DNA of 64,000 bases from Clostridiaceae bacterium BRH_c20a (GTDB lineage Bacteria; Bacillota; Peptococcia; Peptococcales; BICA1-8), in NCBI GenBank assembly GCA_000961765.1, contig LADT01000035.1, positions 44,445 through 108,444 on the forward strand. The letters are read 5' to 3'. Shown here in pieces: positions 7,822 through 16,443 of the stretch. Both the position numbers and the translations under genes were made by a program. The notes below the pieces were generated by a model. It had not been told where the DNA came from, ran no database searches, and saw only the letters and a program-made list of their open reading frames with translations. Positions within the stretch are counted from its first letter, which is position 1; the number at the start of each line of letters is the position of its first letter.

Positions 7822-10800
7822 ATGCCAAAGCGAATGGACATCAACAAAATCCTAATTATTGGTTCAGGTCCCATTGTTATTGGACAAGCTGCAGAATTTG
7901 ACTATTCCGGGACTCAAGCCTGTAAGGCACTAAGAAAATTGGGTTACCAAATTGTTTTAGTCAATTCCAATCCGGCTACAATTATGACTGACCCTACGAC
8001 CGCTGATGTAACCTACATAGAACCCTTGAATGTAAAAACACTCTCTGACATAATAGCTAAAGAACGACCTGATGCGCTGCTGCCAAATCTAGGGGGGCAG
8101 TCAGCTCTTAATTTGTGTTCTGAATTAGACAAGGCTGGTGTTTTAGAAAAATACGCTGTAAAGGTTATCGGAGTGCAAATTGATGCCATTGAACGGGGTG
8201 AAGACCGAATCGCCTTCAAAGAAGAAATGAACCGGCTAGGTATTGAAATGCCCCGCAGTAAACCAGCCTACACTGTTGAGGAAGCGGAAAAAATTGCCCA
8301 AGAGTTGGGTTACCCAGTGGTTATCCGCCCAGCTTACACTATGGGAGGCACCGGCGGTGGTCTGGTCTATAATATTGAAGAGTTACGTACTATAGCCAAT
8401 CGGGGAATCTCCGCCAGTATGGTTGGCCAAATCCTGGTTGAGGAATCAGTGCTTGGTTGGGAAGAACTGGAGGTGGAAGTTGTACGGGACTCCAAAAATC
8501 AGTTCTTAACTATATGTTTCATTGAAAACATTGATGCCATGGGTGTGCACACCGGTGATTCCTTTTGTTCGGCTCCTATGCTCACCATCAGCCCTGAGCT
8601 TCAGCTACGCTTGCAAAAATACGCCTATGCCATTGTCGAGGCGATAGAAGTAATTGGCGGAACCAATGTTCAGTTTGCCCATGATCCAAAAACCGGACGA
8701 GTTGTTATTATTGAAATTAATCCCCGTACTTCCCGTTCATCTGCTTTAGCTTCCAAGGCCACCGGCTTTCCCATCGCATTGATTTCAGCAATGTTGGCAG
8801 CCGGCTTAACCCTTGATGAAATCCCCTACTGGCGGGAAGGCACCCTGGATAAATACACCCCTTCAGGTGATTATGTGGTCATAAAATTTCCTCGTTGGGC
8901 TTTTGAAAAATTCCCTGGTTCCCAAGACAAGCTGGGGACACAAATGCGGGCCGTGGGCGAAGTTATGAGCATTGGCAAAAACTATAAAGAAGCCTTTCAA
9001 AAAGCAATTCGCTCATTGGAAATCAATCGTTACGGCTTAGGCTTTGCTAAGAACTTTAACCGACTCTCCTTGGAAGAATTGCTGTCATTACTGATAGAGC
9101 CCTCCAGTGAACGCCAGTTTATCATGTATGAGGCATTACGCAAAGGCGCAGATATTGATGCACTTTATGGCCTAACCCACATTAAACCATGGTTCATTCA
9201 GCAAATGAAAGAACTTGTTTTGTTGGAAGAAAAGATCCTAAAATATAAAAATGCTGAACTTCCGGATGAACTGCTTGTTCAGGCTAAAAAGGACGGTTTT
9301 GCTGATCGTTATTTAGCAATGCTATTAAATCTGACAGAACAAGAAATTCGTCAGCATAGAACTGCTTTAGGGGTCGTCGAAGGATGGGAAGCTGTCCCGG
9401 TTAGTGGTGTTGAAAACGCAGCCTACTATTTTTCCACCTACAATGCTCCTGATCAGACTACATCCAGCGACCGGAAAAAGGTAATGATCCTAGGAGGAGG
9501 CCCCAATCGGATCGGTCAAGGAATTGAGTTTGACTATTGCTGTGTTCATGCGGCCTTTGCCTTACGGGATCTGGGTTATGAGACAGTTATTGTGAACTGT
9601 AATCCTGAGACGGTTTCCACTGACTTTGACACATCGGATAAACTATACTTTGAACCATTGACAGTGGAAGATGTGCTAAGCATATACGAAAAGGAAAAAC
9701 CCCTTGGGGTAATCGTTCAGTTCGGAGGGCAAACCCCCTTAAATATCGCCGCCGAACTAGCCCAAGCAGGAGTGAAAATTCTCGGCACTTCCCCGGAAAC
9801 TATTGACTTAGCCGAAGATCGGGACCAATTCCGTGCAATCATGGAGAAACTAGATATCCCTATGCCGGAAGCCGGCATGGCGGTAAATCTTGAGGAAGCC
9901 CTAATAATTGCCAACCGGATTGGTTATCCTTTAATGGTTCGTCCTTCATATGTTCTAGGCGGCCGCGGGATGGAAGTTGTTTACGATGAGGAAATGCTCC
10001 GTCAGTATTTAGCTGCCGCAGTCGGAGTTACTCCGGAAAGACCGATCCTGATTGATAGATTTTTGAAAGATGCTATCGAAGCAGAAGCAGACGCAATAGC
10101 CGATGGAAATGACGCTTTTGTCCCGACGGTGATGGAGCATATTGAATTGGCAGGCATCCACTCGGGAGACTCAGCCTGTGTGATTCCGCCCATAAGTATA
10201 CAAGCTAAACACATTGATACTATTGTGGAATATACCAAGAAGATTGCCAAAGAAATGAACGTTGTTGGCCTGATGAATATGCAGTACGCAATTGCCGATG
10301 ATAAAGTTTATGTTCTGGAAGCCAATCCCAGAGCTTCACGGACCGTTCCCCTTGTATCAAAAGTCTGTAATATCGCAATGGCCCAGATTGCCACAGAAAT
10401 AATGTTGGCAGCAGAAACCGGTAAAGAGTCCCCTGTCAGCAAGCTTTTATCAAAAGGGATTCCTCATTTTGGGGTAAAAGAAGCGGTCTTCCCCTTTAGT
10501 ATGTTCCCGGAAGTAGACCCAGTACTAGGACCGGAAATGCGCTCCACCGGTGAAGTATTAGGAATTGCTAATTCCTTTGGGTTGGCATACTATAAAGCTC
10601 AAGAAGCAACCCAGTCTCCCCTTCCTATTTCGGGAACCGTTCTGATCAGTGTAACCGATCAAGATAAACCGGCAGCCCTAGAGACGGCCAAAGAATTTTC
10701 CAAAAGGGGTTTTCTAGTTAAAGCGACAGATGGAACTCACAGTTTCCTTAAGGCAAATGGAATCATATCCGAAAAAATTAATAAAGTATTTCAAGGCCGT

Positions 10801-11049
10801 CCCGACATAGTTGATGGCATCACAAATAAGGAAATCAATCTAGTGATCAATACCCCTTCAGGAAAGCATAGCAAATACGATGACTCTTATATCCGCAAAT
10901 CAGCAATTAAGCATAAGGTCCCTTATATCACAACCATGGCCGCAGCCTTAGCAAGTGCTAAAGGTATCGGGGCATATAAAGAAAAGCTTCAACAGGAAGC
11001 CAATTTAAAATCTTTGCAAGAATATCATTCCGATATTGTCCCACAATAG
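7822..11049 (+). CDS. carB: Carbamoyl phosphate synthase large subunit
   Basis: 1075 residues from the ATG at 7822, preceded by TAGGAGGA; an upstream TTG at 7801 is not needed. Two homologous ATP-grasp halves are visible, starting at KILIIGSGPIVIGQAAEFDYSG and KVMILGGGPNRIGQGIEFDYCC, each followed by the PSYVLGGRGM/PAYTMGGTGGG phosphate loops. The C-terminal MGS-like allosteric domain starts near VLISVTDQDKPAALE. The enzyme makes carbamoyl phosphate from bicarbonate, ATP and ammonia supplied by the CarA glutaminase. No carA is present on either side, so the subunit partner must be encoded elsewhere, or free ammonia is used. Confidence 0.97.
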   Translation: MPKRMDINKILIIGSGPIVIGQAAEFDYSGTQACKALRKLGYQIVLVNSNPATIMTDPTTADVTYIEPLNVKTLSDIIAKERPDALLPNLGGQSALNLCSELDKAGVLEKYAVKVIGVQIDAIERGEDRIAFKEEMNRLGIEMPRSKPAYTVEEAEKIAQELGYPVVIRPAYTMGGTGGGLVYNIEELRTIANRGISASMVGQILVEESVLGWEELEVEVVRDSKNQFLTICFIENIDAMGVHTGDSFCSAPMLTISPELQLRLQKYAYAIVEAIEVIGGTNVQFAHDPKTGRVVIIEINPRTSRSSALASKATGFPIALISAMLAAGLTLDEIPYWREGTLDKYTPSGDYVVIKFPRWAFEKFPGSQDKLGTQMRAVGEVMSIGKNYKEAFQKAIRSLEINRYGLGFAKNFNRLSLEELLSLLIEPSSERQFIMYEALRKGADIDALYGLTHIKPWFIQQMKELVLLEEKILKYKNAELPDELLVQAKKDGFADRYLAMLLNLTEQEIRQHRTALGVVEGWEAVPVSGVENAAYYFSTYNAPDQTTSSDRKKVMILGGGPNRIGQGIEFDYCCVHAAFALRDLGYETVIVNCNPETVSTDFDTSDKLYFEPLTVEDVLSIYEKEKPLGVIVQFGGQTPLNIAAELAQAGVKILGTSPETIDLAEDRDQFRAIMEKLDIPMPEAGMAVNLEEALIIANRIGYPLMVRPSYVLGGRGMEVVYDEEMLRQYLAAAVGVTPERPILIDRFLKDAIEAEADAIADGNDAFVPTVMEHIELAGIHSGDSACVIPPISIQAKHIDTIVEYTKKIAKEMNVVGLMNMQYAIADDKVYVLEANPRASRTVPLVSKVCNIAMAQIATEIMLAAETGKESPVSKLLSKGIPHFGVKEAVFPFSMFPEVDPVLGPEMRSTGEVLGIANSFGLAYYKAQEATQSPLPISGTVLISVTDQDKPAALETAKEFSKRGFLVKATDGTHSFLKANGIISEKINKVFQGRPDIVDGITNKEINLVINTPSGKHSKYDDSYIRKSAIKHKVPYITTMAAALASAKGIGAYKEKLQQEANLKSLQEYHSDIVPQ

Positions 11050-11070
11050 TTAATGTCTACTCTGGGCATA

Positions 11071-11112
11071 CAAAAGGAACACGTTGATGTGACAATCAAC
11101 GTGTTCCTTTTG
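11071..11112. terminator. Bidirectional terminator after carB
   Basis: Perfect 18-bp arms, 11071-11088 and 11095-11112, with a 6-base loop GTGACA, placed between the convergent ends of carB and the siaD-like gene. The arms begin and end with CAAAAGG/CCTTTTG, so a T-tract is available on both strands. Confidence 0.9.
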
Positions 11113-11142
11113 TATTTAACCCTAAATGTAGCACTCTGCCTC

Positions 11143-11880
11143 TCAATACCCAGTATCCTGTGACAAATCATACTCTCTAGCACAATTCCTACCCTCTCTT
11201 TTAGCCGCATATAAAGCATGATCCACTTGCTTTAGAAGCATATCCATATTATCTCCATCCTTTGGATGGGCTGCAGCAACACCTATGGATACAGTCACCT
11301 TTTTATCTAAAACTGAGCCCGCATGCTCTATTGCCAACTTCTCAATGTTGTCCGACACTTTCTGTGCCATATAAGCCGCTCCGTTAATTCCGGTTTCCGG
11401 TAGTAGTACTATAAATTCCTCTCCACCGAAACGAGCCAAAATATCCCGGGGTCTGTTGACAGAATGCTGTATTTCAGCCGCTACAGTCTTGAGGCATTTA
11501 TCTCCTTGTAAATGCCCATAGGTGTCATTATATTTTTTGAAATAGTCAATATCAATCATTAGCAATGCAAGTGGACAGTTTGCCCGGACTGCGCTGCTCC
11601 ATTCCCTCAGGTAGGCTTCATTAAAATACCTTTTATTATAAATTTCGGTAAGGGAATCAATTTGAGAAACTCTTTCAAGTTTTTCTGATACGGTCTTTAA
11701 TTCCAACTGTATCAAGTCAGACAGCTTCACCACTTTAATCATTTGCTTTAGAAGGGTTTTGTATTCCTCAAATAAATCCCTATAGTTTTGCTCATCCTTT
11801 GCTGAAGAAAATACACGTGACTGCAATAGTTTTTCAGCTATTGCCGCTACCTGCTCCTCTTTTGCAAATATTTCATTCAT
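11143..11880 (-). CDS. siaD: SiaD-like diguanylate cyclase (GGDEF)
   Basis: 245 residues. An N-terminal helical stretch (1-85), likely coiled coil, precedes the GGDEF domain. Visible are the D of LMIDIDYFKKYNDTYGH, the active site RFGGEEF, and an inhibitory I-site RPRD five residues before it. The protein should make cyclic di-GMP in the cytosol. It is the last gene of a siaA-siaB-siaC-siaD order. In Pseudomonas the unphosphorylated SiaC binds the N-terminal helices of SiaD and activates it; the matching layout here supports the same role. It is 6 bases downstream of siaC. Confidence 0.88.
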   Translation of the reverse strand: MNEIFAKEEQVAAIAEKLLQSRVFSSAKDEQNYRDLFEEYKTLLKQMIKVVKLSDLIQLELKTVSEKLERVSQIDSLTEIYNKRYFNEAYLREWSSAVRANCPLALLMIDIDYFKKYNDTYGHLQGDKCLKTVAAEIQHSVNRPRDILARFGGEEFIVLLPETGINGAAYMAQKVSDNIEKLAIEHAGSVLDKKVTVSIGVAAAHPKDGDNMDMLLKQVDHALYAAKREGRNCAREYDLSQDTGY

Positions 11881-11886
11881 ATTCTA

Positions 11887-12276
11887 TCATTCCTCCCCTT
11901 TAACAACTTCCACCGTAAATGGAAGCTGGTTCAGGTCTTCCTTGAATTCCTCACCACATTCTATAGCGATGTCGTTGTCCTCATCACACATCCATTTTAC
12001 CGATACTTTTCTACCCTTTATCACTCCCTGTTCCAGCAGATCTAAGATCGTCATAAACACTTTGGAAGTGCTGCTGTTGAAATAGGTAATTTTAAATTCT
12101 ACCGTCATTTCTTTCGACTCCTGGTCAAGATAGTTACGAATCCACTCCAATATGGGGGTGTAAAACTTTGCAACATTTTCAGGATAGGATTCTCCTTTGA
12201 TTTGAAGATAACCAGCATCCCCATCAAAATGAATATATGGCGTTGAACTGGTTTTTTCTATGACTAATTTTTGCAT
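11887..12276 (-). CDS. siaC: SiaC-like partner-switch phosphoprotein (DUF1987)
   Basis: 129 residues, the typical length. It begins LVIEKTSSTPYIHFDGDAGYLQIKGESYPENV, a DUF1987 hallmark, and carries YFNSSTSK at 65-72. That is the phosphoacceptor motif (YLNTSS.K in Pseudomonas SiaC, phosphorylated on T68). Here the aligned residue is S68. It acts as the switch between kinase SiaB, phosphatase SiaA and cyclase SiaD. A GGAGG site precedes the ATG; it lies 4 bases after siaB. Confidence 0.88.
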   Translation of the reverse strand: MQKLVIEKTSSTPYIHFDGDAGYLQIKGESYPENVAKFYTPILEWIRNYLDQESKEMTVEFKITYFNSSTSKVFMTILDLLEQGVIKGRKVSVKWMCDEDNDIAIECGEEFKEDLNQLPFTVEVVKGEE

Positions 12277-12280
12277 ACCC

Positions 12281-12838
12281 TTACCTCCCTACGACCACTT
12301 TAATACTGAAAAATGAAAAAACCTCATCGATTTTTTCAAAGGAATATCCTAATGGTACTTCGGATTTTCTGGCCATTTCAATCAAACCAAGGCCTGCCCC
12401 CTTACTGCCCGGCTCCCGCTCCATTCTCCTGCGTTCTTTATATAACACTTTAAGTTCATCTTTATTCAGGTTCCGTAAATGTTCTAGGTTACTTTTTATT
12501 CTGGGAATATCCCCGTTATAAACCCGGTTTCCACAATAAACAAAATAGTCTCCCGTATCTTCATATCCGATAACGACAACGCCAATCCTCAGTTCTTTTT
12601 CATCTTCATCAGCCTTATTTAGCTTTTCCGCTGAATAATTCAAAACATTTTGCGCTTGCTCAATAAAAATGGAGAAAACAGCTAGTGTTGTTGCGTTCCT
12701 GGCTTCTTCAAATTCCAGGTTTCTGCGAAGTGTGTCTCCGACACCCTCGATGCTAGCCTGTGCAATAGGCCCGCTGTAGCATAGAAGTATTTTTTGTGCC
12801 TTAAGGTCCTTATACAAATTATATAACGACAGCTCCAT
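12281..12838 (-). CDS. siaB: SiaB-like serine/threonine kinase of the GHKL fold (DUF6272)
   Basis: 185 residues from the ATG at 12838; a start six codons earlier would contain the ribosome site AAGGGAGAAAG. The N-box is FIEQAQNVLNYSAEK (about 65-80) and the nucleotide lid loop is GSKGAGLGLIEMARKS, both characteristic of SiaB. It should phosphorylate SiaC and so block cyclase activation. It starts 18 bases after the siaA stop. Confidence 0.85.
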   Translation of the reverse strand: MELSLYNLYKDLKAQKILLCYSGPIAQASIEGVGDTLRRNLEFEEARNATTLAVFSIFIEQAQNVLNYSAEKLNKADEDEKELRIGVVVIGYEDTGDYFVYCGNRVYNGDIPRIKSNLEHLRNLNKDELKVLYKERRRMEREPGSKGAGLGLIEMARKSEVPLGYSFEKIDEVFSFFSIKVVVGR

Positions 12839-12856
12839 AAATCTTTCTCCCTTCAT

Positions 12857-14710
12857 TTATAATTTGAAACCCAACATTGTAATATCATCCCGCCGCACTT
12901 CGTTTCCTTGGTATTCTTTTAAAACATAAAGTAATTGAACTTTTTTCTCTTCCATATCCAGATGTCCCACAGCTTCAAGTAAAGCCATCAACCTTCCCTT
13001 ACCAAATGGAAGCTGTCTCTCTCCTCCCGGCTGGTCTTGGTATCCATCGGTTGCAACATAAAATGTATTCCTCTCATTATATTCAATTTCATGATTTTCA
13101 AATTGTTTTTCCCTTCTTCGAGCCATGCAATCAATGGTATCAATACTTCCCTTGAATTCCCGTACAGCATCTCCGTTTGAGACGAAGACAGAAATATTTG
13201 CTCCGGCAAATAAAACTTTTCCCAATTTTGAAACGAAGAACACTGCCGCGTCCAAACCGTCAGAAATCATTTCACAGCTGCCCTCTTTTCTGAAGGATTG
13301 TTTGATCAGTCTGTCAAGTTCTTTTATAATCGTTGCAGGGTTGTCATTGCAAATCTCCTCTGAAATATGATTCAGCATGGCATTTACCGCAGTGGTCATC
13401 AGTGCTCCCGGAACCCCATGGCCTGTACAATCTCCCACCACCAGCAAAAAACCTTCGCTGTTGCTTTTCATCCAATAAAAGTCGCCGCCCACCGTGTCCC
13501 TTGGTTCAAAAATGACAAAATACTCTTTCAAGTGCTTCTTCATTTCATACTCAGATGGTAATATTGTCTGTTGAATCATTTTAGCATAATCAAGGCTGTC
13601 CTGTATTCTTGTGTTTTTCTCCTGTAACTCTCTTGTACGCTCACCAACAATTTTCTCCAATTCCTGATTGAGCTGCAAAGCCCTCCTGTATGGATTTGCT
13701 ATCCGGTTGGAAAGCAAATAAAAGGTTGCAACCATTAAAAGAATAATCACAATGCAGGAAATGACCGTATTAATGATAACAGCTTTTAAAAAATTCAGAC
13801 TTTCTGATCTAGGGATTTGCACAATCAACTTCCATTTGGTATCCTTTATTCCCTTGTATGCAATGTCGTAAATCTCGCCTTTTACATTCTTATATTCGGC
13901 AATTTCAAATTGTTTCTCCGTATTACCATCATTTCCCATATCCTCAATCAAAGAGGAGGGTAGGTAGTTCTGCATGTTTTTCTCCAAATATGCAGGGTTT
14001 TTTGAAAGATAAATCACCCCTGTGCCATCTACCAGCCAGATATCATTTTTAATATTGCTCTTTTTTTCATCCCGCATCAGCTCATTGATTACCTCACTCA
14101 GATTCATACCAATACCGGTCACGGCAATGGGTGAATTTACTTCCCCCATTAAAGTATTTATCCATACAAAGGTATCATTAAGCTCTTTATTTTGATCTAT
14201 ATTGATCTCATATTTTTTCTTCATGTTAATTGAATTAAAAAACCAAATATCATCAGGGTCGTCTACTGAAACAGTGTCTAAAAGCTCGAATTTATTCTGG
14301 TGAAAAGACCAGTAATGCTTGGTCAAATTGCTAACCAAAAAAGATGTATCATATCCGAAGCTATTGACCTGGTCTACCATTTTGTATCTTACTAATTCCC
14401 CTGCCGCTTCATCTTTTTCTTCGCTCTCGATCCAGCTCTTCATGATAGGGTCATTTGCCATCATCTGGGATGCATCCACTGCTTTATCGATTTTACCTTC
14501 AATAACTGCCCCTATGCTTTCTGCCATATTTCCAAGGTCATTGGTCTTTAATTTATTAACTACTGCATTATTCATAATCATCACGCTGATAGAACTCATA
14601 AACAATAGTGCCACTATAATAGTCATGCATCCTATAATAACTACCTTCATGGAATTGTTGTCAAATAATGAATCAATGTTTTTCTTGTTTTTATTTTTTG
14701 AAAATTTCAC
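12857..14710 (-). CDS. siaA: SiaA-like membrane PP2C phosphatase
   Basis: 617 residues from the GTG at 14710, which has AGGAGG nine bases upstream; an ATG six codons before is possible but has no ribosome site. Order: first membrane helix (VVIIGCMTIIVALLFMSSISVM), a large extracellular dCache-like sensor region (about 60-300), second helix (AVIINTVISCIVIILLMVATFYLL), a linker coil (ELEKIVGERTRELQEKN), then the SpoIIE/PP2C domain with VGGDFYW and VVGDCTGHGVPGAL metal-binding aspartates. It dephosphorylates the SiaC-type protein in response to an external cue. First gene of the sia operon. Confidence 0.9.
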   Translation of the reverse strand: MKFSKNKNKKNIDSLFDNNSMKVVIIGCMTIIVALLFMSSISVMIMNNAVVNKLKTNDLGNMAESIGAVIEGKIDKAVDASQMMANDPIMKSWIESEEKDEAAGELVRYKMVDQVNSFGYDTSFLVSNLTKHYWSFHQNKFELLDTVSVDDPDDIWFFNSINMKKKYEINIDQNKELNDTFVWINTLMGEVNSPIAVTGIGMNLSEVINELMRDEKKSNIKNDIWLVDGTGVIYLSKNPAYLEKNMQNYLPSSLIEDMGNDGNTEKQFEIAEYKNVKGEIYDIAYKGIKDTKWKLIVQIPRSESLNFLKAVIINTVISCIVIILLMVATFYLLSNRIANPYRRALQLNQELEKIVGERTRELQEKNTRIQDSLDYAKMIQQTILPSEYEMKKHLKEYFVIFEPRDTVGGDFYWMKSNSEGFLLVVGDCTGHGVPGALMTTAVNAMLNHISEEICNDNPATIIKELDRLIKQSFRKEGSCEMISDGLDAAVFFVSKLGKVLFAGANISVFVSNGDAVREFKGSIDTIDCMARRREKQFENHEIEYNERNTFYVATDGYQDQPGGERQLPFGKGRLMALLEAVGHLDMEEKKVQLLYVLKEYQGNEVRRDDITMLGFKL

Positions 14711-14940
14711 CGGGTGTGGCCTCCTCATACAATATCCGAGAATTTTTATATAAAATTAAAGTATATTTTTATTTACATAATTCAACATTTTTTGCGGTTT
14801 TCCTTCAATGGACAAGTTTGATTGGTCAAAGGGATAATCCTATCTTCAAATCATCAAATGGTTTTTACACTTCTATAAAAAAGGTCACCAAAATTCACCT
14901 TTGATGGAAGCGGCTAAAGACTTAACTATACACCAAAATT
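14711..14940. other. Upstream region of the sia operon
   Basis: AT-rich spacer between siaA (leftward) and the terminator of the hydantoin operon. It must contain the sia promoter reading leftward. No coding frame or recognisable RNA structure seen. Confidence 0.35.
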
Positions 14941-14946
14941 TATAAA

Positions 14947-14975
14947 GGAGCCGTTGAAGAACAATCAACGGCTCC
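14947..14975 (-). terminator. Terminator of the hydantoin/AOR operon
   Basis: GGAGCCGTTGA (14947-14957) and TCAACGGCTCC (14965-14975) form an 11-bp perfect stem with a 7-base loop. Read leftward it is followed by TTTATAAATTTT, a weak T-tract, directly after the last (broken) gene of the operon. Confidence 0.8.
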
Positions 14976-14982
14976 CTGCTAT

Positions 14983-15338
14983 TTATTCTTTTATAAGGTT
15001 ATTATTGTTATCAAATCTAAATTCGAGCAAATCCTCAATTACCTCTAAATTTTTATTTGCATTAATCTCAGGCAAGAGTGCTTCGGAACAATACATCTCA
15101 TCTAAAAATAAGGTGTTTTTTATCCAACATATTTTTACTTTTTCGGGGTCAGAAAGATGTAAGGTTTTCAAAGCACTCTCCATTACCCCTTTAGTTATAC
15201 CTCTGCTACCACCAGTTATAGCTATTATTTTTCCGTTACTTAACTTGTCTTCTAAATTTAATTTTTCAATTCTTCTACAGCTCTAGAAACCGGATCCTCT
15301 AACTTCGGTCTAGGTAGATATTGCCTAATTTTTACCAT
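14983..15338 (-). pseudogene. Lactate-racemase (LarA)-like gene remnant
   Basis: From ATG at 15338 the frame reads MVKIRQYLPRPKLEDPVSRA, then VEELKN and a stop at about 15260; one frame over it continues LNLEDKLSNGKIIAITGGSRGIT, the N-terminal signature of LarA-like (DUF2088) proteins. Right after that the text jumps to SALKTLHLSDPEKVKICWIKNTLFLDEMY and CSEALLPEINANKNLEV, which is the C-terminal end of the same family. So about three quarters of the gene (normally some 420 residues) is deleted and there is a frameshift. Working relatives racemise 2-hydroxy acids with a nickel-pincer cofactor. It was the last gene of the operon. Confidence 0.75.
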
Positions 15339-15390
15339 TTTATAGATGCATCTTTTTCCTCTAATTTTAATTATCTAGGTCAGTTGACCT

Positions 15391-16428
15391 TTAGTGATCT
15401 TCCCTAGATAAATTAATTAGATCACGTAATACAGCTGCTGCAGCGGGAATTCTTCCCGCATCTCCGCCTGAAACAGTTAGACTACCTATTAGATCTGTAT
15501 GAAATGTAACTGCTTTCTGGGTTTTATTTATTCTACCTAAAGGATGATCTAAAGCAATAGCTTTTGGCTCAACCCGAACCTTGACTTCACCTTCTTCTTT
15601 AAAAACTCTTCCCAACAATTTATAAACTTTCCCTTCTTCTTTTGCTTGAGCTATATGTGCTGGTGTAATTTCTGTTATCCCATTGCGAACAATATCATCT
15701 AGTCTAATTTTTGCCCCCATCAATGAAATTGCTAAAATAATCATCTTATATGCTGTGTCATAACCTTTAATATCTAAGGAAGGATCCCTTTCTGCAATAC
15801 CCAAACTCTGTGCTTCGGCCAGACCTTCTTCGAAAGAAAGCTTATCTTCAGTCATTCGGGATAAAATATAATTTGTGGTTCCATTTACAATTCCCTCAAT
15901 AGAAGTAATTTCGGAGCCAGCCAAGTCATAATAACCTACATTAACTGTTGGTAAAGCCCCGGCTGTTGCCCCGCCAAACTTAAATAACTTATTTTGTTTT
16001 CTTGCTAATTCCAAGATTTCGGAGTACGCAAAGACAACAGGCCCTTTATTAGCGGTTACCACATGCATTTTTTGGAACAAAGCATTTCTTATATAAGTTA
16101 AAGCTGGTTCCCCATCTTTTATATTTGTAGGCGTTAACTCTATTAGGATATCAGATTGACATAATTGAATTACTTCTAATGCCGTTTGGTTAATGTTACC
16201 TAGATCTGGATAATAACCAACAGACCCTTTGTTTTTTACAGTTTCCAATAATATATCAATGTCAAGTGGGTCTCTACTGACTACACCCCCTCGAGAATCA
16301 GCAACTCCGGTAATATTAAATTCAATATTATGTTCTTCCCTTAAAAAAGCACTTTTATTTTTTAAAATTTCCCCTAATGCTCTCCCTACATTACCAAAAC
16401 CTATTATGCAAAGTGAGTACTGCCTCAT
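15391..16428 (-). CDS. Homoserine dehydrogenase-like oxidoreductase
   Basis: 345 residues, shorter than Hom proteins with an ACT domain (about 430). The Rossmann start is CIIGFGNVGRALGEILKNK; the catalytic core shows VVTANKGPVVFAYSEI, GATAGALPTVNV, IEGIVNGTTNYILSRM and EAQSLGIAERDPSLDIKGYDTAYK, with the conserved catalytic lysine and substrate residues. Family reaction: NAD(P)-linked interconversion of homoserine and aspartate semialdehyde. No threonine or methionine genes are near; it sits after an aminotransferase in a hydantoin operon, so a catabolic role on a related hydroxy amino acid is likely. AAGGAG precedes the ATG. Confidence 0.85.
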   Translation of the reverse strand: MRQYSLCIIGFGNVGRALGEILKNKSAFLREEHNIEFNITGVADSRGGVVSRDPLDIDILLETVKNKGSVGYYPDLGNINQTALEVIQLCQSDILIELTPTNIKDGEPALTYIRNALFQKMHVVTANKGPVVFAYSEILELARKQNKLFKFGGATAGALPTVNVGYYDLAGSEITSIEGIVNGTTNYILSRMTEDKLSFEEGLAEAQSLGIAERDPSLDIKGYDTAYKMIILAISLMGAKIRLDDIVRNGITEITPAHIAQAKEEGKVYKLLGRVFKEEGEVKVRVEPKAIALDHPLGRINKTQKAVTFHTDLIGSLTVSGGDAGRIPAAAAVLRDLINLSREDH

Positions 16429-16443
16429 TTGAAACTCAACTCC

